From Lysobacter sp. 5GHs7-4 (lineage in GTDB: Bacteria; Pseudomonadota; Gammaproteobacteria; Xanthomonadales; Xanthomonadaceae): DNA of 64,000 bases. The position numbers were made by a program, and so were the translations under genes. This document shows positions 17,088-27,469 of the stretch, in pieces (within the stretch, counting starts at the first letter, position 1; the number at the start of each line of letters is the position of its first letter). Where the stretch lies: contig NZ_CP089924.1 in NCBI RefSeq assembly GCF_021284765.1, positions 3,304,001 through 3,368,000 of the forward strand. Reading direction: 5' to 3'. A model generated the notes under the pieces. The model worked only from the letters and a program-made list of their open reading frames with translations. It had not been told where the DNA came from and did no database searches.

Positions 17088-18767
17088 TTAGGCCAACGCC
17101 GCCTGGTGCACGCCCGCGACCGCGCGCCCGGAAGGGTCGGCGGCGTTGGCGAACGCCGCGTCCCAGGCGATGGCCGCCGGCGACGAACAGGCGATGGACT
17201 TGCCGCCCGGCACGGTCTCGGCGCAGGCGGTGCCGGGGAAATGGCGTTCGAAGATCGAGCGGTAGTAATAGGCCTCCTTGGTCTGCGGCGGGTTGATCGG
17301 GAAACGTCCGGGCGCCGCGGCCAGGTCGCGGTCGCTGACCTGGGCTTCGGCGTGCGCCTTGAGGCCGTCGATCCAGCCGTAGCCGACGCCGTCGCTGAAC
17401 TGCTCCTTCTGCCGCCACAGGATGGAATCGGGCAGATAGCCCTCAAAGGCCTCGCGCAGCACCGCCTTCTCGATGCGGCCGTTACCCGCCATCTTGGCCT
17501 GCGCGTCCATGCGCATCGCCACGTCCAGGAACTCCACGTCCAGGAACGGCACGCGCGGCTCCACGCCCCAGGCCATCATCGACTTGTTGGCGCGCAGGCA
17601 GTCGTAGCTGTGCAGCGCGTCGAGCTTGCGCACCAGCTCCTCGTGGAACTCGCGCGCGTTGGGCGCCTTGTGGAAGTACAGATAGCCGCCGAAGATCTCG
17701 TCGCTGCCCTCGCCCGACAGCACCATCTTCACCCCCATCGCCTTGATCCGCCGCGCCAGCAGGAACATCGGCGTGGACGCGCGGATGGTGGTGACGTCGT
17801 AGGTCTCGATGTGCTGGATCACATCGGGCAACACGTCCAGGCCTTCCTCGAAGGTGTAGGTGAAGCCGTGATGCACGGTGCCCAGCGCCTGCGCGGCGAT
17901 TTCGGCCGCGGCCAGGTCGGGCGAACCCTCCAGGCCGATCGCGAACGAATGCAGGCGCGGCCACCAGGCCTCGGCCTGGTCGTCCTCCTCGATGCGGCGG
18001 CGCGCGAACCGCGCCGCGCAGGCCGCCACCAGCGACGAGTCCAACCCGCCCGACAGCAGCACGCCGTAGGGCACGTCGCTCATCATCTGCCGGTGCACCG
18101 CGCGCTCGAAGGCGTTGCGCAGCTCCTCCTTGCTGACCTCGACGCCGCGCGTGGCCTCGTAATCGCGCCAGGGACGCTGGTAGTACTTCACCGGCACGCC
18201 GACTTCGCTGTCGTAGTAGTGGCCGGGCGGGAACGCGGCGACGTCGTCGCACAGCCGCGCCAGCACCTTCATTTCCGAGGCCACCCACAAGCGGCCGTCG
18301 GCGTCGTGGCCCCAGTACAGCGGGCACACGCCCATCGGGTCGCGCGCGATCAGGTAACGGCCGCGCGCCGCGTCCCACAGGGCGAAGGCGAAAATGCCGT
18401 TGAGGCGGTTGAGCATCGCGCCCGGATCGCCGCCCTCGCGGTACAGGGCGTTGATGACCTCGCAGTCGGACTTGGTCTGGAAGGCGTAAGGCGCGCCCAG
18501 CTGCTGTTCGAGTTCGCGATGGTTGTAGATCTCGCCGTTGACCGCCAGCGCCAGTTCGCCGTCCTGCGAACGCAGCGGCTGCGAGCCGCCGGTGGGATCG
18601 ACGATGGCCAACCGCTCGTGCACCAGCAACGCGCGCGGATCCACGCTTACCCCGGACCAGTCGGGGCCGCGATGGCGCTGGCGCGCCGACAGCGACAGGG
18701 CCAGCGGCCTGAGCGGTCTCAGGTCGGCGCCGGGGCGGAGGTCGAACAAGCCGAGGATCGAGCACAT
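17088..18767 (-). CDS. asnB: Asparagine synthetase B (glutamine-hydrolysing)
   Basis: A 559-residue AsnB converting aspartate, glutamine and ATP to asparagine. Cys2 after Met (MCSILGLFDL) is the glutaminase nucleophile. RHRGPDWSG, ERLAIVDP, NGEIYNH and KSDCEVI complete the N-terminal Ntn domain (1-210). The synthetase domain has the pyrophosphate loop LLSGGLDSSLVAA and GEGSDEIFGGYLYF. Length matches E. coli AsnB. The 5' leader contains a complete asparagine attenuator (18853-19037), so expression should rise when charged tRNA-Asn is scarce. In related genomes asnB lies next to dapE; here an acylase gene sits between them. Confidence 0.97.
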   Translation of the reverse strand: MCSILGLFDLRPGADLRPLRPLALSLSARQRHRGPDWSGVSVDPRALLVHERLAIVDPTGGSQPLRSQDGELALAVNGEIYNHRELEQQLGAPYAFQTKSDCEVINALYREGGDPGAMLNRLNGIFAFALWDAARGRYLIARDPMGVCPLYWGHDADGRLWVASEMKVLARLCDDVAAFPPGHYYDSEVGVPVKYYQRPWRDYEATRGVEVSKEELRNAFERAVHRQMMSDVPYGVLLSGGLDSSLVAACAARFARRRIEEDDQAEAWWPRLHSFAIGLEGSPDLAAAEIAAQALGTVHHGFTYTFEEGLDVLPDVIQHIETYDVTTIRASTPMFLLARRIKAMGVKMVLSGEGSDEIFGGYLYFHKAPNAREFHEELVRKLDALHSYDCLRANKSMMAWGVEPRVPFLDVEFLDVAMRMDAQAKMAGNGRIEKAVLREAFEGYLPDSILWRQKEQFSDGVGYGWIDGLKAHAEAQVSDRDLAAAPGRFPINPPQTKEAYYYRSIFERHFPGTACAETVPGGKSIACSSPAAIAWDAAFANAADPSGRAVAGVHQAALA

Positions 18768-18852
18768 CGGGAAGTCTCCACGTGAGGGGGAACCGCTTTT
18801 CTTTGAATCCCCGGCCAGGGATGGCCGGGCTCTTGTTCAAGGACGAACGACT

Positions 18853-18887
18853 TAAAAACAAAAAGCCCGCGCTTTTCGGCGCGGGCT
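18853..18887 (-). terminator. Attenuator terminator (3:4 hairpin) in the asnB leader
   Basis: On the minus strand AGCCCGCGC (18887-18879) pairs with GCGCGGGCT (18872-18864) around CGAAAA and is followed by TTTTGTTTTT. It is an intrinsic terminator pointing at asnB, whose start is 85 bp downstream. No gene other than the 39-codon leader peptide precedes it on this strand, so its role is premature termination. Confidence 0.88.
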
Positions 18888-18975
18888 GCTTGAGCGATTG
18901 AGCGTGTGTTGCGCGCGCTAATCGCCGGCCCGCGGGAGGCTGGCGTTATTGCGATTGTTATTGTTCGCCGCGGCC
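18880..18975 (-). promoter_or_regulatory. Alternative leader hairpins (1:2 pause and 2:3 antiterminator) of the asnB attenuator
   Basis: Region 1, GGCCGCGG (18975-18968), pairs with region 2, CCGCGGGCC (18935-18927), with one bulged base; the Asn codons lie in the loop. Region 2, as CGCGGGC (18934-18928), can instead pair perfectly with GCCCGCG (18886-18880), the 5' arm of the terminator. The two pairings exclude each other. The leader stop codon (18918-18920) is placed so that a ribosome there would cover region 2. This is the classic trp/his layout. Confidence 0.8.
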
Positions 18976-19037
18976 ACGACCGCGCGGCCGCGAAGGGCGG
19001 CGCTGCGGATCAGGACGGTGGCGAAGGGGCGGCTCAT
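18918..19037 (-). CDS. Asparagine-rich leader peptide of asnB
   Basis: A 39-codon reading frame from ATG 19037 to TAG 18918-18920, preceded by AGGA about 9 bases upstream. The peptide begins MSRPFATVLIRSAAL and contains NNNNRNN (codons AAC/AAT at 18945-18950 and 18954-18965): six asparagines in seven residues, in a GC-rich genome where Asn is rare. The peptide itself is not expected to have a function; translation of the Asn run senses charged tRNA-Asn. It is followed after 30 bases by a terminator hairpin and then asnB. Confidence 0.85.
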   Translation of the reverse strand: MSRPFATVLIRSAALRGRAVVAAANNNNRNNASLPRAGD

Positions 19038-19171
19038 GGCTCGATCCTGCTTGAGGTCGGGACGGTTTGCAAGCGCCCCGGCCCGGCCGCCAGGGTCCGC
19101 CTGCCCGGCAGCCAACGCGGCCGCCTGGACCGACCGGCCAATCGGATAAGCTGCGCCACGGAGGGGACCTC

Positions 19172-21535
19172 ATGGCACATTGGATCAAGCGCGGCCTGCT
19201 CGCGCTGTTGGTGGTGGCGTTGGTCGCGGCCGCGGGCGCCTGGTGGCTGTTGCGTGGCAGCCTGCCGCAGCTGGAGGGCGAACTGGCCCTGCGCGGCCTG
19301 TCGGCGCCGGCGACCGTGCAACGCGACGCGCACGGCGTGGTGACCATCGACGCCGCCAGCGAGGTCGATGCGATCCGGGCGCTGGGCTACGTCCACGCCC
19401 AGGAACGCTACTTCGAGATGGACCTGCTGCGGCGCACCGCCGCGGGCGAACTGTCGGCCCTGTTCGGCCCGATCGCGGTCGAGGTCGACCAGCGCCGGCG
19501 CATGCACCGCCTGCGCGCGCGCACCGAACAGCACCTGGGCAGTTTCGCCGTCGACCAGCGCGCGCTGTTGCAGGCGTACACCGACGGCGTCAACGCGGGC
19601 CTGGGCGATTTGCGCGCGCGGCCCTGGCCCTACCTGCTGCTGCGCACCGAACCCGAGCGCTGGCAATTGGCCGACTCGGCGCTGGTCGGCTATGCGATGT
19701 ACTTCGACCTGCAGGACGCCGACAACACGCGCGAACGCGCCTTGTGGAAGCTGCGCCCGAACCTGCCGCCGGCGCTGTACGCCCTGCTCACCCACGACGG
19801 CAGCAGCTGGGACGCCCCGCTGTTCGGCAATGCGCGCGGCGACGCCGCGCTGCCGGACGCGGCCACGCTGGACCTGCGCGCCCTGCCCGCGCCCGACGCC
19901 GTGAAGCCGGTGGAGGTGCCGCGCCGCAACGAGGTCGGCAGCAACAACTTCGCCGTCGCCGGCAGCCGCACCGGCGACGGTCGCGCGATCGTCGCCGACG
20001 ACATGCACCTGGGATTGCGCGCGCCCAACCTGTGGTTCCGCGCGCGCCTGCGCTACGCCGACGCGCGCGTGCCGGGCGGCCGCATCGACGCCAGCGGCTT
20101 CACCCTGCCCGGCCTGCCGGCGCTGGTGGTGGGCAGCAACGGCCACATCGCCTGGGGCTTCACCAACAGCTACGGCGACTGGCTGGACTGGGCGGTCGCA
20201 CCCGGCTGCGCCGGCGAGGCGCCCAAAGCCTGCGCCGGCTTGCGCGTCTTCGAAGAAAAAATCGCGGTCAAGGGCGAGGCCGCGCGCGTGTTGCGCGTGC
20301 GCGAAACCGCCTGGGGCCCGCTGATGCACGACAACCCGGACGGCAGCGCGCTGGCGCTGCGCTGGTCCGCGCATCTGCCCGGCGGGCTCAACCTGGGCCT
20401 GGCCAAGCTGGTACGCGCGCAATCGCTGGACGAGGCGATGCGCTACGCGCAGGACGTCGCCTTGCCGGTGCAGAACCTGGTGGTCGGCGACAGCACCGGA
20501 CGCATCGGCTGGCGCCTGCTTGGGCCGATCCCGCAGCGCGCGGCGGGCTGCAACGGCGCCGTGCCGCTGGCCGCCGATGCGGCTGCGAACTGCCCGCCCT
20601 GGAGCTTGCGCACCGATGCCGCACCGCAGCTGATCGATCCGCCGGGCGGGCGTCTGTGGACGGCGAACTCGCGCACGCTGGAGGGCGCGGAGCTCGCGCG
20701 CATCGGCGACGGCGGCCTGGTGCTGGGCGCACGCGCACAGCAGATCCGCGACGATCTGATGAGCAAGCAGCGCTTCGACGAACGCGACCTGCTGCGCGTG
20801 CAGCTCGACGATCGCGCGATCTTCCTCGCGCGTTGGTGGAAGCTGCTGCGCGAGGAAGCGGCGCGTGCCAAGGGCTCGCCGGCACTGGCCGAGCTGTCGG
20901 CCGCCTCCGCGCGCTGGGAAGGCCGCGCCACGCCGGAGTCGGTGAGCTACCGCGTGGTGCGTGCCTGGCGACTGGCCGTACACGACCGCCTGATCGACGG
21001 ACTGACCGCGCCGGCGCGCGCGCGCCAGGGCCGCGACTTCGAGCTGCCGGAACTGCCGCAGTTCGAGGGCGTGGCCTGGCCGCTGGTCAGCCAGCGCCCG
21101 CCGCACCTGTTGCCGCGCCGCTACCCGTCGTGGGATGCCTTGCTCGAGGATGCGGCGCGCCAGGTCCGCGACGATCTGGCCCAACAAGGTCCGCTGGCGC
21201 AGCGCCGCTGGGGCGAGCGCAACACCGCCGCGATCTGCCATCCGCTGGCGCGGGCCCTGCCCGGGTTCGCCAAATCCGCGCTGTGCATGCCGGCCGACGA
21301 GCTGCCCGGCGACGTCGCCATGCCGCGCGTGCAGCGCCAGGATTTCGGCGCGTCCGAACGCATGGTGGTGGCGCCCGGACGCGAAGCGCAGGGCATCATC
21401 CAGATGCCGGGCGGCCAGAGCGGGCATCCGTTGTCGCCGTACTGGGGCGCGGGCCACGACGATTGGGTGCAGGGCCGGCCGTCGCCGTTCCTGCCGGGCG
21501 AGACCCAATATCGGATGACCTTGAAGCCGCAGTGA
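19172..21535 (+). CDS. Penicillin acylase family protein (Ntn-hydrolase)
   Basis: A 787-residue N-terminal-nucleophile hydrolase. Residues about 6-28 (RGLLALLVVALVAAAGAWWL) form a signal anchor or signal peptide. The alpha-chain region includes ALGYVHAQERYFEMDLLRR. The predicted autocleavage and nucleophile is Ser257 in EVGSNNFAVAGSRT, followed by ADDMHLGL and GHIAWGFTNSYGDW; the C-terminus has GGQSGHPLSPYWGAGHDDW. Family members cleave penicillins, cephalosporins or acyl-homoserine lactones; the substrate here is unknown. It is divergent from the asnB leader and convergent with dapE, separated from the latter by a palindromic repeat. Confidence 0.9.
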   Translation: MAHWIKRGLLALLVVALVAAAGAWWLLRGSLPQLEGELALRGLSAPATVQRDAHGVVTIDAASEVDAIRALGYVHAQERYFEMDLLRRTAAGELSALFGPIAVEVDQRRRMHRLRARTEQHLGSFAVDQRALLQAYTDGVNAGLGDLRARPWPYLLLRTEPERWQLADSALVGYAMYFDLQDADNTRERALWKLRPNLPPALYALLTHDGSSWDAPLFGNARGDAALPDAATLDLRALPAPDAVKPVEVPRRNEVGSNNFAVAGSRTGDGRAIVADDMHLGLRAPNLWFRARLRYADARVPGGRIDASGFTLPGLPALVVGSNGHIAWGFTNSYGDWLDWAVAPGCAGEAPKACAGLRVFEEKIAVKGEAARVLRVRETAWGPLMHDNPDGSALALRWSAHLPGGLNLGLAKLVRAQSLDEAMRYAQDVALPVQNLVVGDSTGRIGWRLLGPIPQRAAGCNGAVPLAADAAANCPPWSLRTDAAPQLIDPPGGRLWTANSRTLEGAELARIGDGGLVLGARAQQIRDDLMSKQRFDERDLLRVQLDDRAIFLARWWKLLREEAARAKGSPALAELSAASARWEGRATPESVSYRVVRAWRLAVHDRLIDGLTAPARARQGRDFELPELPQFEGVAWPLVSQRPPHLLPRRYPSWDALLEDAARQVRDDLAQQGPLAQRRWGERNTAAICHPLARALPGFAKSALCMPADELPGDVAMPRVQRQDFGASERMVVAPGREAQGIIQMPGGQSGHPLSPYWGAGHDDWVQGRPSPFLPGETQYRMTLKPQ

Positions 21536-21623
21536 GCTGCGACGGCTACTCGCAGAAACGCGAAGAGCCATTCCTCCCCCGCCCGCCCGGCCAGCAGGCG
21601 CAGCCTGCCGACCTGACTTGCTT

Positions 21624-21664
21624 CCCCCTTTGAAAAAGGGGGATTGAGGGGGATTTGCTTTTTA
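21624..21664. repeat. CCCCCTTTGAAAAAGGGGG palindromic repeat (second locus)
   Basis: CCCCCTTTGAAAAAGGGGG at 21624-21642 folds on itself and is followed by ATTGAGGGGGATTTGCTTTTT, the same flanking sequence seen at 5624-5664. It lies between the convergent acylase and dapE genes and could serve both as an interspersed repeat and as a bidirectional terminator. Confidence 0.7.
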
Positions 21665-21678
21665 CCGCAGCGCCCCGC

Positions 21679-22842
21679 TCACCGCACCAGCAAGCGCTCG
21701 ATCAAAGCCAGATACAGATCGGGCAACGCTTCCAGGTCGGCCACCGACACGTTCTCGTCGACCTTGTGGATGCTGGCGTTGACCGGCCCGATCTCGATGC
21801 ACTGCGCGCCCAGCGGCGCGATGAAGCGCGCGTCGGAGGTGCCACCGCCGGTGCTTTCCTCCGGCGCCGATCCGGCGAAACGGGCCAACACCTCGCGCGC
21901 GGCCGCGCGCAGCGGACCCTCGGGCGTGTAGAACGGCTCGCCGCCGCGGAACCAGCGGATCTCGTACTCCAGTCCGTGCGCTTGCAGCACCTGCTCGCAC
22001 TCGCGCTCCAGGCCTTCGGCGTTCCAGCTCGGGTTGTAGCGCAGGTTGAACAGCACCTGCAGCTCGCCGGGAATCACGTTGTTGGCGCCGGTGCCGGCAT
22101 GCACGTTGCTGATCTGGAAGCTGGTAGGCGGAAAGGTCTCGTAGCCCTCGTCCCAACGCCGCGCGGCCAGCGCCGACAGCGCCGGCATCGCCTGGTGGAT
22201 CGGATTGCGCGCCTTGTCCGGATACGCGACATGGCCCTGCACGCCGATCACGTTCAAGGTCGCCGACAAGGTGCCGCGCCGGCCCACGCGCAGCAGATCG
22301 CCGAGCTTGACCGTCGATGAGGGCTCGCCGGTCACGCACCAGTCGATGCGCTCGCCGCGCGCACGGAAGGTCTCGGCGACGCGGCGCACGCCGTCGATCG
22401 CGTCGCCCTCCTCGTCCGAGGTCAGCAGCAACGCGACGCGGCCGGCGTGCTGCGGATGCGCGGCGACGAAACGCTCCAGCGCGATCACGAACGCGGCCAC
22501 GCTGCCTTTCATGTCGGCCGCGCCGCGGCCGTAGAGCACGCCGTCGCGGACCTGCGGCAGGTAGGGGTCGCTGGCCCAGGCGTCGACGGGACCGGACGGC
22601 ACCACGTCGGTGTGGCCCAGCAGCACCAACGTCGGCTCGTCGCCACTGCCGTGCACGGCCCAAAGATTGTCGACCTCGCCGTAGCGCAGGTGCTCGCAGG
22701 CGAAACCGGCCTGGGTCAGGCGTTCGGCGATCAGGCGTTGGCAGCCCAGATCGTCGGGCGTGACCGAGGGACGCGCGATCAGATCGCAGGTCAGCGCGAG
22801 CACCGCGCTGGGTGCCGCATCGCCGGTCGGCGTGGCGCTCAC
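21679..22842 (-). CDS. dapE: Succinyl-diaminopimelate desuccinylase
   Basis: A 387-residue M20-family zinc hydrolase releasing LL-diaminopimelate from its N-succinyl form in lysine and peptidoglycan synthesis. Zinc ligands and catalytic residues are visible: [12 protein letters not shown] (His, Asp), [15 protein letters not shown] (Asp), [13 protein letters not shown] (Glu-Glu) and [14 protein letters not shown] (His). The start is GTG at 22842, overlapping the TGA of the upstream ArsC-like gene by 4 bp, which fixes both start and coupling. It ends the dap-linked cluster; a longer upstream extension has no homology. Confidence 0.95.
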   Translation of the reverse strand: MSATPTGDAAPSAVLALTCDLIARPSVTPDDLGCQRLIAERLTQAGFACEHLRYGEVDNLWAVHGSGDEPTLVLLGHTDVVPSGPVDAWASDPYLPQVRDGVLYGRGAADMKGSVAAFVIALERFVAAHPQHAGRVALLLTSDEEGDAIDGVRRVAETFRARGERIDWCVTGEPSSTVKLGDLLRVGRRGTLSATLNVIGVQGHVAYPDKARNPIHQAMPALSALAARRWDEGYETFPPTSFQISNVHAGTGANNVIPGELQVLFNLRYNPSWNAEGLERECEQVLQAHGLEYEIRWFRGGEPFYTPEGPLRAAAREVLARFAGSAPEESTGGGTSDARFIAPLGAQCIEIGPVNASIHKVDENVSVADLEALPDLYLALIERLLVR

Positions 22843-23198
22843 GAGCCGATCCCGAAACGCTGCTTGAACCCGTTGTCGCTGAAGCCCTGGCTGACCGTGC
22901 CGTCGTCGGTGACCACCACCGGCCGGCGGATCAGCTGCGGGTATTCCTTGAGCAACAATTTCCATTCCGCATCCGAGGCCGGTTCCTTGCGGTTGGGCGG
23001 CAACGTGCGCCAGGTGGTCGAGGACTTGTTGATCATCGCCTCCCAGCCGCCGAGCTGGTCGCGCCAGCCGATCAGGGTTTCCGGCGCCTGCCGGTTATCG
23101 CGGTAATCGACGAAGCTATGGGCGACGCCGAAGCGGTCCAGCCACTTGCGGGCCTTCTTGCAGGTGTCGCAGTTGTTCAAGCCATAAAGCGTGGTCAT
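22839..23198 (-). CDS. ArsC/Spx-family thioredoxin-fold protein (YffB-like)
   Basis: A 119-residue ArsC-family protein. [17 protein letters not shown] gives a CxxC at residues about 10-13, followed by the family cis-Pro region RRPVVV and the ending [13 protein letters not shown]. Arsenate reductase activity is doubtful because the arsenate-site arginine set is not evident; YffB-like members are glutathione-linked reductases of unknown substrate. It overlaps both neighbours by 4 bp, and linkage of this gene to dapD/dapE is conserved in xanthomonads. Confidence 0.9.
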   Translation of the reverse strand: MTTLYGLNNCDTCKKARKWLDRFGVAHSFVDYRDNRQAPETLIGWRDQLGGWEAMINKSSTTWRTLPPNRKEPASDAEWKLLLKEYPQLIRRPVVVTDDGTVSQGFSDNGFKQRFGIGS

Positions 23199-23665
23199 TG
23201 CTGCTCCGTCGAATTGCGTTTGAGTGCCGCGATGCGGTCTTCCAGTTGCTTGATCTGCGCGGGCGGTCCGTACGGCATCCCGTCCAGGAAGGTGTCGCGC
23301 AGCAGAAAGACGATCTTATCCCCGAATTTCCCGGGAGCGGATAGCGTCAGCGTCAAGCGCACCAGGGTGCGCCAGCGGGTCGAACTGACGGCGACCACGT
23401 CGCGCAGCGCCACCGCGTCCTCGACGCCGCCGCTGCGGACCAGCAAGCGGTCGCCGTCGTCGTAGACCTCGTCCAGCACGTCGCGCATGTAGCGGTAGGT
23501 CACGATCACGCCAACCACGATGGCGACCGCGAAAATCCCTACCGTCTCGACAGGTACAGGGCGCTGGAGCAACGCGGCCACCAGTGCTGCGCAGAACGCG
23601 CCAAAGCCCAGGACCGGTATCGTGCGCTTGAAGTGGTAGGACATCGACGACGAGATGCGGCGCAT
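23195..23665 (-). CDS. Hypothetical two-helix membrane protein
   Basis: A 156-residue protein with two adjacent membrane helices (about residues 15-33 and 39-57), then a cytoplasmic domain. The cytoplasmic part (DEVYDDGDRLLVRSGGVEDAVALRDVV, then RWRTLVRLTLTL and GDKIVFLL) looks like a PH-like bacterial domain: short beta-strands with hydrophobic alternation. No named function. Start may be ATG 23665 or the Met eight codons in (MSYHFKR). Its end overlaps the ArsC-like gene (ATGA), so it belongs to that operon. Confidence 0.7.
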   Translation of the reverse strand: MRRISSSMSYHFKRTIPVLGFGAFCAALVAALLQRPVPVETVGIFAVAIVVGVIVTYRYMRDVLDEVYDDGDRLLVRSGGVEDAVALRDVVAVSSTRWRTLVRLTLTLSAPGKFGDKIVFLLRDTFLDGMPYGPPAQIKQLEDRIAALKRNSTEQQ

Positions 23666-23694
23666 GGTCGGATGTCTCCCGTTCTGCCGACGCC

Positions 23695-23850
23695 GTCATT
23701 CCCGCGAAAGCGGGAATCCAGTGACTTCAGCGTGGGGGCACATATGGCGATAGTCAGCGAAAGAGCTAGCGACAGCCGCCTCGTTGGAGTCCCGACCCAT
23801 GCGGCGGATTCGGTCTAAAGTCACTGGATTCCCGCTTTCGCGGGAATGAC
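23695..23850. repeat. REP pair: perfect 33-bp inverted repeats around 90 bp
   Basis: The left arm GTCATTCCCGCGAAAGCGGG... (23695-23727) is the exact reverse complement of the right arm at 23818-23850. Each arm itself holds the hairpin TTCCCGC-GAAA-GCGGGAA. The 90-bp centre has no gene. This is the standard tail-to-tail REP doublet of Xanthomonadaceae, placed inside the dapD-to-dapE gene line. Confidence 0.85.
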
Positions 23851-23897
23851 AGCCCCGGGCACCTAGCGAGCGCACCGGCATCGAATGATTCGCTGAC

Positions 23898-24790
<893 letters not shown>

Positions 24791-24794
<4 letters not shown>

Positions 24795-27469
24795 CGGTGG
24801 TCTCCTTCCAGGCAGGCGAGCAGCGCGTCGCGCAGCGCCTGCTGTTGCGTTTCGTCGAGCGCGCGATCGCGCCCGTCGGTGTCGGGGCGGGTGATTTGGA
24901 ACATGTCCTCGGCGCGTTCGCCGAAGGTGGCGATGCGCGCATCGTGCACGCGCAGCGCCTGGTTGCGCAGGGTCATGGCGACGTCGGCGAGCAGGCCCGG
25001 CCGGTCGGTGCAGACCAGGCTGAGCAAGGTGCGCTCGGCGGCGCCGCCGGCGCTGTCGCTGCCGGACTTATCGACGGTATTGAACCCGATCTGCGGCGCG
25101 ATGCGGAAATGCTTGAGGTGGCGCGGCTGCGCGCGGCGCGCCGGGCGGATGCGGTCCAGCGGCGCGGCCAGCGTGGTCGCAAGACGCCGCTCCACGTCCT
25201 CGGCCGAGGGCGGATGGCGCGGATCGGTGGGCACGACCTCGAAGGTGTCGAAGATGGTGCCCTGCGGGCCGTCGAGCACGCGTGCCTGCTGGATCGCCAG
25301 GCCCAGGCGATCGAGCGTGGCGACGATCGCGGCGAACAGGCCGTCGCGATCGGGCGAATGCACGAACACTTCCAGCGCGCCGGCATGCGCGCTGACCGGG
25401 CGCGCGCGCACGCAGGTGTCGCCGACCAGCACGCCGCGCAGCGACGCCGCCTGCCAGGCGATCTGGTCGGGGCGGCCGCGCTGGAAACCGATCTCCGGCA
25501 TGCGCGCGAACAAGGCCGCGATTTCGTCGTCGCCGCTGCCGAACGCGGCCAGCATGGCGTGCGCGGCGGCGCGGGTTTCGGCGGCGCGCTCGGCGCCGGC
25601 GACCGGATGCTCCAGGCCGCGTCGCAGCGCCAGGCGGGTGGCGGTGTACAGGTCGGCCATGAGCCGGTCTTTCCACGCATTCCACAGCTTGGGCGAGGTG
25701 CCGGCGATGTCGGCGCAGGTCAGCAGATACAGATGGTCCAGGCGTTCGCGGTCGGCGACCTTGCCGGCGAAACGGTGGATCACTTCCGGGTCGGCGATGT
25801 CCTGCTTCTGCGCGGTCACCGACATCAGCAGGTGCTGGCGCACCAGCCATTCGATCAGCGCGGTGTCGGCCTCGCTCAGGCCCATCACGGTGCCGAACAC
25901 GCGCGCGTCGTCGCCGCCGAGTTCGGAATGGTCGCCGCCGCGGCCCTTGGCGATGTCGTGGAACAGGCCGGCCAGCAGCAGCAGTTCGGGCTTGCGCAAA
26001 CGCGGCCAGACTTCGTGGGCGATGCTGAAGCGCTCGTCGGCCACGCCGGAGGCGAAGCGCGCCAGATTGCGCAGCACCGCCAGGGTGTGCTGATCGACCG
26101 TGTAGACGTGGAACAGGTCGAACTGCATGCGCCCGGAGACTTTCGAGAACGCCGGTATCCAGCGCCCCAGCACGCCCAGGCGCGCCATGCGCTCCAGCGC
26201 ATGCACCGGATGCGGGCCGCGCAGGATCGCCAGGAAACGTTCGCGCAAGGCCGGGTCGGCGGCGTCGAAACTGGGGATGCGCGACAACGATTCGGCCAGC
26301 GCGCGCGCGGTGCGCGAATGCAGGCCGCGCACGCCGTCGTGCTCGGCCCAGGCCGCGAACAGGGCGAAGATGTCGCCGGCGTCGCGCGGCCACTGCGGCG
26401 AGCGCGCGGCGATGTAGTCGCGGCGCAGCTCGAAGGCCTCGAACGCGCCGCGCATCGGCACCGGCGTGGGCTCGCCCTCGATCTGTTCCTCGTAGCGTTG
26501 CAGCAGGCGCTCGCCGATGCGAAGCACCAGCGCGGCGCTGCGGTAGAAGCCCTGCATCATCTGCTCGACGGCGAGGGTGTCGGCGTTGTCGACATGGCCC
26601 AGGCGTTCGGCCAGCAGCTTCTGGTAGTCGAAGCGCAGGCGCTCCTCGCGCTTGCGCGCGACCAGGTGCAGGCCGAAGCGCAGCCGCGACAGGGCGCGGC
26701 GTTCGCGCTCCAGCGTGCCCAGCTCGTCGACGCCGAGCTGGCCGATCGCGACCAGGGATTCCAGGTCGGCGGTGCCGATGATGCGCAGCGCCATCCAGTG
26801 CAGGGTCTGCACGTCGCGCAAACCGCCCGGGCCTTCCTTGAGGTTGGGCTCGAGGTTGTCGGCGGTGTCGCCGTAGCGGGCGTGGCGCTGGCGCAGTTCC
26901 TCGCGCTTGGCCAGGAAGAACTCGCGTGCCGGCCACACGTACAGCGGCGCGATCGCCGCCTGCAAGGTGGCGCCGGCGTGATGATCGGCGGCGAGCGGAC
27001 GCGCCTCCAGCATGGCCGTCAGCACGGTGATGTCGGCGGCCGCCTCGGTGCATTGCGCGGCCGAACGCACGGCGTGCCCCACCGGCAGGCCGGCGTCCCA
27101 CAGCAGGGTGAAGAAGCGCCCCAGCGCCTCGGCGTGTTGGGCCTGCGCCGGCGGTTCGGCCAGCACCAGCAGGTCGATGTCGGATTGCGGGAACAGCTCG
27201 CCGCGGCCGTAGCCGCCGACCGCGAACAGCGCCAGCGGCGCGTCCGCAGGCACGCTGTCGCGCCAGGCCGCGCGCACTTCGGCGTCGACGGTGTCGGCGC
27301 GCACGCGCAGCAGGCGGTCGATGTCGACTTCGGCGCCGGCGTCGAAGCGTTGCGCCAGCGCCGCGTCCACCGCGGCCAATGCGGCACGGATCGACGCCGC
27401 CCGGTCGGCGCTGTGCGCCGTTGCGCCCGGCTCCGCCGGACCCGACCCGGCGGCGGCGCTACCGGTCAT
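24791..27469 (-). CDS. glnD: Bifunctional uridylyltransferase/uridylyl-removing enzyme (PII sensor)
   Basis: An 892-residue GlnD that uridylylates PII proteins under nitrogen limitation and removes UMP when glutamine is high. The nucleotidyltransferase motif is [20 protein letters not shown] (about residues 78-97). The HD hydrolase domain has [19 protein letters not shown] (about 495-513). Two ACT glutamine-sensing domains close the protein ([38 protein letters not shown]). ATG 27469 overlaps the map stop by 4 bp. The order map-glnD-dapD is typical of this family of bacteria. Confidence 0.96.

Noticed and set aside
19038..19171. Promoter for the asnB leader (TTGCAA with CAGGAT at 17 bp)
   Set aside because: The -10 is weak and would place the start site almost on the leader ATG, so I do not call it.
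19034..21571. Minus-strand frame of 845 codons opposite the acylase gene
   Set aside because: A shadow frame. Its 3' end also runs over the asnB leader region, where the short leader peptide in another frame is the better supported reading.
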